Notes: generated from the letters alone by a model not told the origin. DNA of 64,000 nt from an uncultured Croceicoccus sp. (GCF_947496385.1 NZ_CANMCP010000002.1:62001-126000); one strand, 5' to 3'. Counted from the first letter of the stretch, positions 28,559 to 37,567 are shown. Numbers and translations: made by a program.

Positions 28559-29931
28559 ATCAGCATGAACCCCATGAGCGTGATCAGCGATGCGGCGATC
28601 GCCCCGATGATAGCAAGCATCGGCGTAGGCGAGGAGCGTTCGCGGCGCAATGACGGCTCTTCCAGCGTCTGAACCAGCGGGTAGGATGCAAAGGGGTCAG
28701 ACTTGTTCGTGTCGAGCCGGGCCAGAGCGGAGCTGAACACCGCCTCCGCGACGCGCAGGTCGCGCAGCAGGCTGGCGAGGCGCGATGCCTGCTCGACCTG
28801 CTCCTGCGTGCTGGCATTCTGCGCGCCGATCTGCCGACGAAGCTCGGCGAGCGCGGCGGCATGACCCGCAACGCCCGCATCGCGTTCGGTCAGCGTGGCG
28901 AACAGGTTTTCACGCATGTCCGAAACCGCGAGATCGGCGAAGGACAGCACGGCCTCGGCACTCGTGCCCGCGACCTGTGCGCCGCGGCGGCCGAGCGCAT
29001 TGCGAAGGGCGGCATCCTCGACGGAAAGCTCCTCCATCGCCGCATGCGCATCGCCGAGCGTGGCGCCGCGCTCGGTCCGCTGTGTCGCGATGTCGGCATA
29101 GCGCGTGAGCAGCGCGCGAAAGCGTGGGTCGGCCTTCAATTGCATGGCCATGCGCGCCTGCGGCAGGGTTATGCCGAGTGTCCTGGCGAGCCGCCCGGTC
29201 CCTGCGCTGTTTTCGGCGAGATGGACGCGGCGGTCGCGTTCGCTCGCGCGCAGCTGGTCGAGCGCGGTCACCCGCCCGGCGAACTGGTCGAGCGAGACGA
29301 GGCCCGTGCGCCCCTGAAATGCGAGCAGAGCCTTTTGCGCGCGGTCGACCTTCGCCTCCAGCTCCGCAATGCGCGAAGCATCCGCATTTTCGCGGCGCTG
29401 CGCCTCGTCCGAGCGCAGATCGTCGAGTGCGGCGAGAAACGCGGCGCGCAAGGCCTCCATCCGGCCCTGCGCCTTTTCGGGCGCGCCCGCAGACATTTCG
29501 ACCTCGATCAGGTTTGTCTGGTCGATGAGCTTGATCGCGGGTGACGGAAAACTGCCTTCATCCTCGCCTGCCCGGCGCGCCGCATCGCGCAGCACAACGT
29601 CCGAGGTGAGCAGACGCTTGTAATTTTCGGTCGGGCTGAGCGTGGAACTGGAAAAGGCCGACGATGTCATCGAGGTTGCCTGGCCGATGGATTCCACGTT
29701 CATCGATCCGCCCACGCCCGTCCCCGGCAGGATCAACGTCATGTTGCTGTCGAACCGGTCCGGCGCGACGGCCAGATACGCAAACGTCAGCCCCCAGATC
29801 GCAGCCAGCGGCCCCGACAGCGCCACGAGATAGCGTCGGTAGCGCCCCACCGACGGCAATCCGTCGCGCACGACGAGCCACAACCGTTCGAGACGGCGGC
29901 TGGAAGCGAAGGGGTGGCCGGTCATGTCCAT
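28513..29931 (-). CDS. EPS chain-length regulator, Wzz/Wzc-like without kinase domain
   Basis: 472 aa from the ATG at 29931. A transmembrane helix near residues 35-55 and another near 435-460 flank a long periplasmic coiled-coil region with a proline- and positive-rich exit, the PCP fold. There is no Walker A motif or tyrosine-rich tail after the second helix, so the cytoplasmic BY-kinase part of a Wzc is missing and not found nearby. It would set polymer length and bridge to the outer-membrane Wza-like protein encoded just upstream (16-base gap). Confidence 0.85.
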   Translation of the reverse strand: MDMTGHPFASSRRLERLWLVVRDGLPSVGRYRRYLVALSGPLAAIWGLTFAYLAVAPDRFDSNMTLILPGTGVGGSMNVESIGQATSMTSSAFSSSTLSPTENYKRLLTSDVVLRDAARRAGEDEGSFPSPAIKLIDQTNLIEVEMSAGAPEKAQGRMEALRAAFLAALDDLRSDEAQRRENADASRIAELEAKVDRAQKALLAFQGRTGLVSLDQFAGRVTALDQLRASERDRRVHLAENSAGTGRLARTLGITLPQARMAMQLKADPRFRALLTRYADIATQRTERGATLGDAHAAMEELSVEDAALRNALGRRGAQVAGTSAEAVLSFADLAVSDMRENLFATLTERDAGVAGHAAALAELRRQIGAQNASTQEQVEQASRLASLLRDLRVAEAVFSSALARLDTNKSDPFASYPLVQTLEEPSLRRERSSPTPMLAIIGAIAASLITLMGFMLIWLRQPIIRKLLPNV

Positions 29932-29947
29932 CGTCGCGCGCGCCTGC

Positions 29948-31192
29948 TTACAATGCGTTGTCGAGGAGGATGGCCGGCGTGACGGCACCGATCCCCTGCG
30001 ATACGACGCCGATCGCCTCGCTCAGATTGGTCCAGCGGCTGTCGTAGCAGGCAATGGCGTCGCCCGGCATGAGATAGGGATCGTCCGCATCGCGGCTCGC
30101 ATCGCGGACAAGGCTTTCGATGTCGCGTTCGATGACGACGCTGCGCCCGTTGATGCGGTTGCGCGAAATGAGCACTGCGCGCCGGTCCGACTGCATGTAA
30201 CTTCCGCCGACGCAGTTTGCCGCGACAAGCGCCTGAAGCAGGCGTGTGCCATAGGGCAGCGAAGTGGTCTTCTCGCCGATGGCGGCGCCGGCATTGTTGT
30301 TCGCGCTGCGCGTGAGGTTCGACATGTAGACGCGGATACCCGGCGGGGTCAGCGGTGTCGGACGCACGAGACCCGCATCGAAGCAGCTCCGGCTCGGCAC
30401 AAGTATGCGGTCGCCCGACGTCACGGGAATATCCTGGCTCGCCCAGCCCTGGACGAGGCCCGACAGGTCGAGCTCGACATAGCGGCCTTCACGAATGAGA
30501 TAGACACGCTGCACATCGGCGTCGGGGCGCACCCCGCCGGCCGCGCGAATGGCGGCCGACACGTTGCGGCCGATATTGTCGTCGCCCGCGATGCCACCCG
30601 CGCCGGCGGCCCGCAGCTCCGGCGACCGCTCGCCTGCCCGGACCGCGTGCGGTTCGAAGACCGCGCCGCTCACCGCGACGGAAACGCCCGCCGCCTCGAT
30701 CAGGGACACCGAAACAGCATTGCGAAGCGGGCGCACCAGATTGGCCGCGACGAGCCGTGCGCGCAGCCGGTCCTGCAACATTTCGGGCGATCCGCCGACC
30801 GCGCGGGTGGGGGCAATCCCGCGCAGGTCGACGGTGCCGTCACTCGCGACGACATAGGTGCCCGACAGGCCGTCCGGATCGCCCATGACCCGGATCGCAA
30901 CCCGGTCGCCGGGCGCGAGCGGCGCGTTGATGTCGGCAAATTCCTCCACCCGCGCCCGGCGATAAGTGTCGAGTTCGCGCGGCACGCGCCAGTCGCAAGC
31001 CGGCGCACCGCGCGCAACCGGCGCTGCCGCCACCCAATCGCCGCGCGGATGCCCCGCCCGCCCCGTGCCAAGCTGCTGCGGCGCATAGAGCGCGGTTTCA
31101 TAATTGCTCGGCGTCGGTCCGGACATGCACCCGGCGAGCGCCGCCGCCATGGCGGCGGCTGCGGCTCCTTTTCGGAAAGCGGAAATGGGCAT
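29948..31192 (-). CDS. Polysaccharide export outer-membrane lipoprotein, Wza-like
   Basis: 414 aa from the ATG at 31192. It has a lipoprotein signal with lipobox LAGC and lipidated C22. The Poly_export region is LAPGDRVAIRVMGDPDGLSGTYVVASDGTVDLRGIAP, followed by SLBB-like segments (VSVAVSGAVFEPHAV, VYLIREGRYVELDL). The final VVIERDIESLVRD...PYLMPGDAIACYDS part repeats the SLBB/export theme. It should form the outer-membrane channel for the polymer. A sigma-54 promoter lies about 35 bases upstream. First gene of the wza-wzc-wzy unit. Confidence 0.9.
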   Translation of the reverse strand: MPISAFRKGAAAAAMAAALAGCMSGPTPSNYETALYAPQQLGTGRAGHPRGDWVAAAPVARGAPACDWRVPRELDTYRRARVEEFADINAPLAPGDRVAIRVMGDPDGLSGTYVVASDGTVDLRGIAPTRAVGGSPEMLQDRLRARLVAANLVRPLRNAVSVSLIEAAGVSVAVSGAVFEPHAVRAGERSPELRAAGAGGIAGDDNIGRNVSAAIRAAGGVRPDADVQRVYLIREGRYVELDLSGLVQGWASQDIPVTSGDRILVPSRSCFDAGLVRPTPLTPPGIRVYMSNLTRSANNNAGAAIGEKTTSLPYGTRLLQALVAANCVGGSYMQSDRRAVLISRNRINGRSVVIERDIESLVRDASRDADDPYLMPGDAIACYDSRWTNLSEAIGVVSQGIGAVTPAILLDNAL

Positions 31193-31226
31193 GGCAAAGG
31201 CTCCGTGTTGGCGTTTGCCCCTGTTA

Positions 31227-31243
31227 TTCAAGAGCCGTGCCAA
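31227..31243 (-). promoter_or_regulatory. Sigma-54 promoter of the wza-like operon
   Basis: On the minus strand TTGGCACG-GCTC-TTGAA has a perfect -24 element and only C-to-A at the -12 dinucleotide, with 12-base spacing. It lies 35 bases before the ATG at 31192. Confidence 0.75.
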
Positions 31244-31275
31244 ACCGTGCCGCTCGGGCGCGTGATGGGTGCCGA

Positions 31276-31351
31276 GTGCGAAATGCAACGCAACCTGATG
31301 CAAAATGCGAAAGGATCGTTGCATTTTGCATCACTCTTTTGCAAATTGCGA
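31276..31351. promoter_or_regulatory. Candidate enhancer sites for the EPS sigma-54 activator (right intergenic region)
   Basis: Sites in order: TGCGAAATGCAA (31277-31288); TGCAAAATGCGA (31299-31310) and its inverted copy TTGCATTTTGCA (31319-31330) with an 8-base spacer and 11 of 12 matches; and the near-palindrome TTGCAAATTGCGA (31339-31351). The last is one base from the perfect palindrome at 22919. They lie between the two divergent sigma-54 promoters at 31227-31243 and 31396-31412, in position for an activator to serve both. Confidence 0.65.
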
Positions 31352-31395
31352 CGGTCGTCTCGCGAGGAACTGGCCTATTTGCGCGGCGGTGGCGA

Positions 31396-31412
31396 TGGTA
31401 TGGAACTTGCAT
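31396..31412 (+). promoter_or_regulatory. Sigma-54-like promoter of the H-NOX/regulator unit
   Basis: TGGTATG-GAAC-TTGCAT: the -12 element is perfect, GG and GC are 12 bases apart, and the -24 element has two changes from TGGCACG. It lies 35 bases before the H-NOX ATG, the same distance as at the other three units. This would make the regulator control its own gene. Confidence 0.6.
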
Positions 31413-31446
31413 GTATTCCGCCGTCTGCAATTGTTGAGGAGCTTTC

Positions 31447-32007
31447 ATGCGGGGCGTGGTCTATACCGAGCTGGTCGATTTTCTGGACGAAACGGGGGGG
31501 CCGCTTTTTGCAGAGCAAGTCCTCTCGCAAGCCGATCTTCCCCATGGCGGCGCCTATTCGCGCATTGGTTACTACCCATGGGAGGAAGCCGTGCAGATCG
31601 TCGTCGCGGCGGCCGATCTCAGCGGGAACGACGTGAACGCGTTGTGCCGGGCTTTCGGCGAGTTTCTGTTCGGACGGTTCACCGTACTCTATGCCGATAT
31701 CGTGAGCCGATATTCGAGCGCGCAGGCGCTTCTCTCGCATATCAACGCCCATATTCACCAGGAAGTGCGCGTCCTCTATCCCGAATCCAGCCCGCCATCC
31801 GTCGTCACCCGCAACGAGGGCGACACGCTTGTCATAACCTACGCTTCGCACCGTCCATTCGCGCATATCGCCCATGGTCTCGTCGCGGGCGCAATGAAAC
31901 ATTTCGGCGATACGCGGAGCCTCGACTGGATCGGCCTCTCGGACGACGGGACGGCGGCTTCATTCGCCATATCCGGCCCGGTCGAGGCGAGCGCCGCCCA
32001 TGGCTGA
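31447..32007 (+). CDS. H-NOX heme nitric-oxide-binding sensor
   Basis: 186 aa, a stand-alone H-NOX (HNOB) domain. MRGVVYTELVDFLDE is a typical start. RAFGEFLFGRF (about residues 68-78) matches the helix before the heme. H104 in AHIHQEVRVLYP stands seven residues before the Tyr, as the proximal heme ligand does in Vibrio H-NOX and soluble guanylate cyclase. Y132-S134-R136 form the diagnostic YxSxR heme-propionate motif. The residue five after that Arg is Ile, not the Tyr of oxygen-binding homologues, which favours NO sensing. The gene overlaps the sigma-54 regulator by 8 bases. The ATG has GAGGAG upstream. Confidence 0.9.
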   Translation: MRGVVYTELVDFLDETGGPLFAEQVLSQADLPHGGAYSRIGYYPWEEAVQIVVAAADLSGNDVNALCRAFGEFLFGRFTVLYADIVSRYSSAQALLSHINAHIHQEVRVLYPESSPPSVVTRNEGDTLVITYASHRPFAHIAHGLVAGAMKHFGDTRSLDWIGLSDDGTAASFAISGPVEASAAHG

Positions 32008-33397
32008 TCGCTCGGTTCTCATCATCGAGGACAGCGCCTCCCTCGCGCTGGGCTATGTCGCACAGCTCGAGGAGGCGGGATATGTGGTCACGCTTGCCAC
32101 CACGCTTGCCGAGGCGCGCGAACAGCTATCGAAGGGGTCGTTCGCAGCTGCGTTGCTCGACCTGCAATTGCCGGATGGCGACGGGCTGGAACTGCTCGGT
32201 GAAAAGGCGGAAGGGGCGCCATCCTTCGTCGTGGTCACCTCGGATGGCTCGCTCTCGCGCGCCATCGCGGCCATGCGGTCGGGTGCGTTCGATTTCCTGG
32301 TGAAACCGGTCGCGGGCGCGCGGCTCCTGTCCACGATCCAGGCGGCGGTCGAACATGCGCCCGATACCGAACCGGCGGTGGAAAAGCTTCCCGACGGGCC
32401 GGGCTTTCACGGTTTCGTCGGGCGGTCGCCCGCCATGCGCAAGGTGTACGAGACCATCGCACAGATCGCGGATTCGCGCGCCGCGGTGTTCGTGACCGGC
32501 GAAAGCGGCACGGGCAAGGAAGTGACGGCCGAGGCACTCCACGCCGCAGGGCGCCGCCGGCACAAGGCCTTCGTTGCCATCAATTGCGGGGCGATTCCGG
32601 AAAACCTGCTTGAAAGCGAATTGTTCGGCCATGTGAAAGGCGCATTTACCGGCGCCGTCGAAAACCGCATCGGCGCGGCCAAGGCAGCCGATGGCGGCAC
32701 GCTCTTCCTCGACGAGATTTGTGAGATGGAGCTGAAGCTTCAGGTCAAGCTGCTCCGCTTTCTGCAGACCGGGATGATACAGCGCGTCGGATCGGCGCAG
32801 GTGGAGCCGGTGGACGTGCGGATCGTGTGCGCGACCAATCGCGACCCCTATACCGAAATGGCCGAGGGACGGTTCCGGGAGGATCTGTTCTATCGCCTCA
32901 ACGTCATTCCGATTGCACTGCCGCCGCTGCGTGAACGGGGCGAGGATGTGATGCTGCTCGCCGAAACGCTGGCCGAACGCATCGCACGCGAGGAAGGGCG
33001 CGGCCCCATGCGGTTGACCGCCGACAGCCGCGCGGCGATCCTGACCAATCCATGGGCGGGCAATGTCCGCGAATTGCAGAACGCGCTGCGCCGCGCGATC
33101 GTCACCGCACCGGGCGACACGATCGAGCTGCACGCCCCGACGGCATATGAAATCAAGCCGCCGCCGCCAATCTCCGCCGGTGGCGCGGCGTTCCATGCCC
33201 CGCCCGCCGGACCATCTCCGGCGCCTCACAACGGTTCGTTCGACCTCGCGGGGCGGACCCTCGCGCAGATCGAACGCGATGCGATCGAGGGCGCCATCGC
33301 GCGCCATGGCGGAAACCTCACGCGCGCGGCCCGTGAACTCGATGTCAGCGCCTCGACCCTTTACCGCAAGATGGAGAAATGGCGCACTGTTTCGTGA
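32000..33397 (+). CDS. Sigma-54-dependent response regulator (NtrC family, PrsR-like)
   Basis: 465 aa. The receiver has acidic residues E10-D11, phospho-acceptor D54 (LLDLQLPDGDG) and K102-P103. The AAA+ domain has Walker A GESGTGKE (167-174), the sigma-54 contact loop GAFTGA (214-219), the GGTLFLDE Walker B region and the arginine-rich sensor. A proline-rich linker leads to a Fis-type helix-turn-helix (GGNLTRAARELDVSASTLYRKM) at the C-terminus. All key motifs are intact. No cognate kinase gene is adjacent. Instead it is translationally coupled to the H-NOX gene, and sigma-54 promoters precede all EPS units, so it is the likely activator of the EPS locus. Confidence 0.93.
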   Translation: MADRSVLIIEDSASLALGYVAQLEEAGYVVTLATTLAEAREQLSKGSFAAALLDLQLPDGDGLELLGEKAEGAPSFVVVTSDGSLSRAIAAMRSGAFDFLVKPVAGARLLSTIQAAVEHAPDTEPAVEKLPDGPGFHGFVGRSPAMRKVYETIAQIADSRAAVFVTGESGTGKEVTAEALHAAGRRRHKAFVAINCGAIPENLLESELFGHVKGAFTGAVENRIGAAKAADGGTLFLDEICEMELKLQVKLLRFLQTGMIQRVGSAQVEPVDVRIVCATNRDPYTEMAEGRFREDLFYRLNVIPIALPPLRERGEDVMLLAETLAERIAREEGRGPMRLTADSRAAILTNPWAGNVRELQNALRRAIVTAPGDTIELHAPTAYEIKPPPPISAGGAAFHAPPAGPSPAPHNGSFDLAGRTLAQIERDAIEGAIARHGGNLTRAARELDVSASTLYRKMEKWRTVS

Positions 33398-33416
33398 GCG
33401 CCGCTTACCCCGCGGT

Positions 33417-34670
33417 TCAGGTTCCGACCACGTCGAGCACCTCGGCAATGGTCGCGTAAACCCGGTCGAGTTCAGCCGCGGTGATGCAGTAGGGCGGCAT
33501 GACATAGACCGTATTGCCGAGCGGGCGCAGCAACACGCCCCGTTCGCGAAACAGGCCCATCATGCGCGGGGCGAGATCGGACAGATAACCACCCTCATCG
33601 CCCACGTCGAATGCCGCAATGGTCCCGCAGCGGCGTATGTTCGCGACGTCTCTTCGCCGTGAAAGCGTATCGAGATGCGCCGCCTGCCACGCGCACAGGG
33701 TGGCGATCCTGTCCAGCACCGGCTCCTCGCGCCAGATGGCGAGATTGGCGTTCGCCGCCGCGCAGGCCACGGGATTCGCGGTATAGCTCGACGAATGAAA
33801 GAACATGCGCCCCCGGTCGGTCGACAGATGCGCGGCATAGACAGGCTCGCTCGCCATGGTGACGGCAAGGGGGACTGCTCCGCCGGTCAACCCTTTGGAA
33901 AGGCACAATATGTCGGGCACCACGCCGGCCTGCTCACACGCCAGCATGGTTCCCGTCCGGCCCCACCCGGTCATCACCTCGTCCGCAATGAACAATGTCC
34001 CATGCGCCGCGCAAATGGCCCGCATCTGCGCCAGCGTATCGGCGCCATACATCATCATGCCCCCCGCGCCGAGCACGAGCGGTTCGACCACGAAGGCCGC
34101 CGCCCCGGCCGCGCACGCGGCATCGAGCGCGTCGAGCGTAGCCTTCTCTGCTCCGGCGGCGGGAAAGGGGATGCTCGTCACGTCGAAGAGCAAGGGTTCG
34201 TAAGCGCGGTTGAACGTGCCGCGCGCGCCGACCGACATGGTGCCGATCGTATCGCCGTGATAGCCGTGCTCCATCACCGCGATCGCGTGACGCGCCTCCC
34301 CCCGGTGGAGCCAGTAGCCCAGCGCCATTTTCAACGCGACCTCGACCGAGGTGGAGCCGGAATCGGAAAAGAACACACGCGTCAGGCTCTCCGGCATGAT
34401 GGCCCGGAGCGAACGGGCAAGCTGCTCCGCCGGTTCGTGGCTCCATCCGGCAAAAATAATCTGGTCGAGCCGGGCGGCCTGTTCGGCGATGGCGGCGGCG
34501 ATGCGCGGATGGGCATGGCCGTGCGTCGTCACCCACCATGACGAGATCGCATCGACGATGTCGCGCCCGTCATCGGTATAAAGCATGGCGCCCTCCGCCC
34601 GTGCGACGCGCGGGATCGGTTCGTTCAACCCATGCTGCGTGAAGGGGTGCCAGATCGGGGAGCCTGTCAT
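33417..34670 (-). CDS. bioA: Adenosylmethionine-8-amino-7-oxononanoate aminotransferase BioA
   Basis: 417 aa, a PLP-dependent class III transaminase that makes 7,8-diaminopelargonate from KAPA with SAM as amino donor. Motifs: IWHPFTQHG at the N-terminus, [34 protein letters not shown], the PLP Asp region [15 protein letters not shown], and the Schiff-base Lys in [11 protein letters not shown] take the ATG at 34670, which has GGGAGG 7 bases upstream and overlaps the bioD stop by 4 bases. An in-frame ATG at 34676 is possible. Third gene of bioF-bioD-bioA. bioB is not in the window. Confidence 0.95.
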   Translation of the reverse strand: MTGSPIWHPFTQHGLNEPIPRVARAEGAMLYTDDGRDIVDAISSWWVTTHGHAHPRIAAAIAEQAARLDQIIFAGWSHEPAEQLARSLRAIMPESLTRVFFSDSGSTSVEVALKMALGYWLHRGEARHAIAVMEHGYHGDTIGTMSVGARGTFNRAYEPLLFDVTSIPFPAAGAEKATLDALDAACAAGAAAFVVEPLVLGAGGMMMYGADTLAQMRAICAAHGTLFIADEVMTGWGRTGTMLACEQAGVVPDILCLSKGLTGGAVPLAVTMASEPVYAAHLSTDRGRMFFHSSSYTANPVACAAANANLAIWREEPVLDRIATLCAWQAAHLDTLSRRRDVANIRRCGTIAAFDVGDEGGYLSDLAPRMMGLFRERGVLLRPLGNTVYVMPPYCITAAELDRVYATIAEVLDVVGT

Positions 34671-35305
34671 GCCCATGCCTCCCTGCCGAAACCGCTCGCA
34701 TCGAAACCGTTCGCGAACGCCGCGCGCAAGGTCTGCGCATCGAGCGGGGCGAGATGCGGCAACCGCCCAAGATGGCGCACGCCGCCCAAGGCGCAGATGA
34801 TGCGCTCGCTATCCTCCACCTCCTCGCCCACGAACGCGATGCCGAGGATCGGCACAGCGCGGCTGCGCAACGCTTCGATGGTGAGCAGGCTGTGATTGAT
34901 GGTGCCGAGCGTGGTCCGCGCGACGATGACCACCGGCGCGCCCCACCGCGCGAACAGATCGGCATAGAGCAGCCCGCGCGTCACCGGCACCAGCGCGCCA
35001 CCCGCCCCCTCCACCACGAGCGGGCCATCCACCGTCGGGAGCGTCAGCCGCGCCGGATCGATCTCGACCCCGTCACGCTCCGCCGCGAGATGGGGCGAAC
35101 AGGGCGTCGTCAGGCGATACGCCTCTGGCACGATGCGCGACGCCGGCACGCCGAGCGTCTCGACCGTCCGGCTGTCGCTGCCATCGTCCAGCCCGGCCTG
35201 CACCGGTTTCCAGTAATGCGCACCTATCGCGGCGGTCAGCCCGGCGGCAAAGACGGTCTTGCCAATATCGGTGTCGGTGCCGGTGACGACGATCGTGCGG
35301 CTCAC
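34667..35305 (-). CDS. bioD: Dethiobiotin synthetase BioD
   Basis: 212 aa from a GTG. The enzyme closes the ureido ring of dethiobiotin using CO2 and ATP. The P-loop is [11 protein letters not shown] at the N-terminus, followed by YWKPVQAG, the [13 protein letters not shown] motif and a C-terminal GRLPHLAP segment. The GTG at 35305 overlaps the bioF stop as GTGA, and the P-loop follows directly, so longer in-frame starts are rejected. It is coupled on both sides. Confidence 0.95.
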   Translation of the reverse strand: MSRTIVVTGTDTDIGKTVFAAGLTAAIGAHYWKPVQAGLDDGSDSRTVETLGVPASRIVPEAYRLTTPCSPHLAAERDGVEIDPARLTLPTVDGPLVVEGAGGALVPVTRGLLYADLFARWGAPVVIVARTTLGTINHSLLTIEALRSRAVPILGIAFVGEEVEDSERIICALGGVRHLGRLPHLAPLDAQTLRAAFANGFDASGFGREAWA

Positions 35306-36438
35306 AACAACCGCTCCATCGCCTGAATCAGCGCGTCCATATCCTCTTCGTCGCTGTTGAGCGTGATCGAGAGACGCAGCCGTGCGGTCCCCTCCGGCAC
35401 GGTGGGTGGGCGAATGCCGCGGATGTCGAATCCCTCGGCCTGCAAGGCGGCGGCGATCTCCATCGTGCGTGCTTCCTCGCCGATAACGACAGGCTGTATC
35501 TGCGACCCGCTGAGCACGATGCCGAGCGCGGCGAACCGATCGGCCGCGCCCTGCACCCGTGTGCGCAGCCTCTGGCGAAGGTCGTCCCCTCCCGCAATCA
35601 GGCGCAGCGCATCGCCGACCACCGCGGCCATCAATGGCGACGGCGCGGTGGAAAATATGAACCCCCGGCCCCGGTTGATGAGGAAGTCGCGGATCACATC
35701 CGAACACAGCACCAAGGCCCCTTCGCAGCCCAGCGCCTTTCCGCAGGTGGCGAGCACAATCGCGTGTTCCTCCCCCTGCAAACCGGATGCCAGCCCGCGC
35801 CCCTGCGGCCCGTAAACGCCGACGGCATGCGCCTCGTCGATGAACAGCATGGCGCCGACCGCCCGCGCCAGCGCCGCAAATTCGGCAACCGGCGCGATGT
35901 CGCCATCCATGCTGTATAATGTTTCGAAAGCGATCCACGGCGTGCCGGACCCGCCCGATGCGCGCCATTGTGCGATCGCGTCGGCGGCGGCGTCCACGTC
36001 ATTATGGGCAAAGCCGCGCCGCTCCGCCCGCGACAGTCGCATCCCCTCATGCGCGCTGGCATGGATGAGCGCATCGTGGAAGATGCAGTCCTCCTTCTGC
36101 GGGAGCGTGGAAAACAGGAGGCTGTTCGCGGCAAAACCCGTGCTCATGAACAGCGCCGCCTCCGACCCGAAAAATCGCGCGGCATCCTCCTCCACCCGCG
36201 CATGTTCCGCCCTGTGCCCGCGCAGCAGGCGCGAACCGCCCGAGCCCATCGGCACCCCGCGTTCGAGCGCACGCATCGCCGCATCGCGCAGCGCATCCGA
36301 CCCGGCCAGCGCAAGGTAATCGTTGGAGGAAAAATCCCGCCCGCGCGGCAGGGCGAGCCCACGGCGGCGCGCCATCGTGTCGAGCCGGGCGAGATCCTGC
36401 GCGTAGAATTGCGGCAATGTCACCTCTCGCTCCCCCAT
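35302..36438 (-). CDS. bioF: 8-amino-7-oxononanoate synthase BioF
   Basis: 378 aa with the ATG at 36438. It condenses pimeloyl thioester with alanine using PLP. Motifs: [67 protein letters not shown] and the PLP Lys in [17 protein letters not shown] at 36423, preceded by GGGGGAG, is an equally possible start and would remove five residues. First gene of the bio operon. Confidence 0.94.
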   Translation of the reverse strand: MGEREVTLPQFYAQDLARLDTMARRRGLALPRGRDFSSNDYLALAGSDALRDAAMRALERGVPMGSGGSRLLRGHRAEHARVEEDAARFFGSEAALFMSTGFAANSLLFSTLPQKEDCIFHDALIHASAHEGMRLSRAERRGFAHNDVDAAADAIAQWRASGGSGTPWIAFETLYSMDGDIAPVAEFAALARAVGAMLFIDEAHAVGVYGPQGRGLASGLQGEEHAIVLATCGKALGCEGALVLCSDVIRDFLINRGRGFIFSTAPSPLMAAVVGDALRLIAGGDDLRQRLRTRVQGAADRFAALGIVLSGSQIQPVVIGEEARTMEIAAALQAEGFDIRGIRPPTVPEGTARLRLSITLNSDEEDMDALIQAMERLL

Positions 36439-36470
36439 GCCTCGCGATCTGCGTCGATGCGCCGATGTCC

Positions 36471-36492
36471 GCCCGCCCCGCAATAGGCGGGC
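36471..36492. other. GC hairpin between the hydrolase gene and bioF
   Basis: GCCCGCC-N8-GGCGGGC is a perfect 7-bp stem between the end of the hydrolase gene (36545) and the start of bioF. No T-run follows on either strand, so it is at best a weak or factor-assisted terminator, or a barrier between the two units. Confidence 0.35.
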
Positions 36493-36544
36493 GCCGCGCA
36501 TTCACAACCCCCTCACTCCTTTTGTCGTCGCGGCGAAATGGCGT

Positions 36545-37567
36545 TCAGCGGTGCTCCATCACGAAGCCGGTAATCGCATCGACCACGCCGCGCGCAATCC
36601 GCAAGGAGGGATTGGCATAGCTTGCCATATTGGCGGCGCGATCCCCCGGCGGCACGTCTTTCAACACATGGTTCACCCCCGGCAGCAGCGCGAGCGTCGC
36701 ATCGGGCTTTGCCGCGTGCAGCAATCGGGCATCGCGGGGCGTGACCTGAATATCCTCTTCGCCCTGCACGATGAGGACGGGTTTCGAAATCTCTGCGATG
36801 AGCGCTGCGGGATTGATGGCGAAGCTGTCGATGAGGAACCCCTGCACCGCGGGGGCGAACAGGGCGGCGAGCGCCGGGTGGAAACCGTCCGTATCGACGC
36901 GCCGGCCTTCCTCCAGCGTGGCAATCGCGCCCAGCGCATCGTCCAGTATCGGGGCATTGGCCGGGTTTGCCTTCAGTTGTTCGCGCATGATCGTGCCCAG
37001 CGGACGGCCCGGCGCCGCGAGCGTAATGACGCCGCAGATGTTGCGCGCCGCCTCGCCCTCCGCATGGGCAGCGGCGAGAAGCGCGACCGTGCCGCCCTCG
37101 CTATGGCCCATCACCCAGACGCAAGGCGCACCCGTTCCCGCCACGATCGCCTTTGTCCACGCATGCACGTCGTCGGCATAATCGCCCATGGTCACCGCAT
37201 TGGGATCGGCGATGGCGTCGGCGCTTGCGAACATGCCGCGCTTGTCGATGCGCACGCTGGCGATGCCCCTTATCATCAGCCAGCTGGCGAGCCTGCTATA
37301 GCTAGCGGCCTTGATCCCGGCGGGGCTGTTGCCATCCCTGTCGGTCGGGCCGGATCCCGGCACGATCAATACAACGGGCGCGTTATCGTTGCCGACGTTC
37401 TGGAACGTTCCGTGCAGCATCCCTTGCGGCCCCGGCGCTTCGATTTCGCGTTGGGGGGGGTACACCGTTCCCGACGCGGCGGGGGCAAGCGATAACCCGG
37501 TTAGCACACCGAAAAGCGCAAGGACGGCACGGCACCGCGGCGGTAAGGCGGGGCGAAAGCTGCGCAT
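36545..37567 (-). CDS. Secreted alpha/beta hydrolase
   Basis: 340 aa from the ATG at 37567. It has a signal peptide (about residues 1-33, ending APAASG). The fold is read from VVLIVPGSGPTDRDGN (oxyanion-hole strand), the nucleophile elbow GHSEGG, the acid region VLIVQGEEDIQV and the catalytic His in PGVNHVLK. This is a complete Ser-Asp/Glu-His triad of the S33/serine-aminopeptidase-like group. The frame is open upstream to 37681, but the signal peptide and a GGAG site fix the start. It is periplasmic or secreted, with unknown substrate. It is probably not BioH, because it carries an export signal. Confidence 0.88.
   Translation of the reverse strand: MRSFRPALPPRCRAVLALFGVLTGLSLAPAASGTVYPPQREIEAPGPQGMLHGTFQNVGNDNAPVVLIVPGSGPTDRDGNSPAGIKAASYSRLASWLMIRGIASVRIDKRGMFASADAIADPNAVTMGDYADDVHAWTKAIVAGTGAPCVWVMGHSEGGTVALLAAAHAEGEAARNICGVITLAAPGRPLGTIMREQLKANPANAPILDDALGAIATLEEGRRVDTDGFHPALAALFAPAVQGFLIDSFAINPAALIAEISKPVLIVQGEEDIQVTPRDARLLHAAKPDATLALLPGVNHVLKDVPPGDRAANMASYANPSLRIARGVVDAITGFVMEHR

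Noticed and set aside
36545-37567. The hydrolase as a BioH-type pimeloyl-ACP esterase because it precedes bioF
   Set aside because: It has an export signal peptide, while BioH-type enzymes act in the cytoplasm, and a hairpin separates it from bioF.
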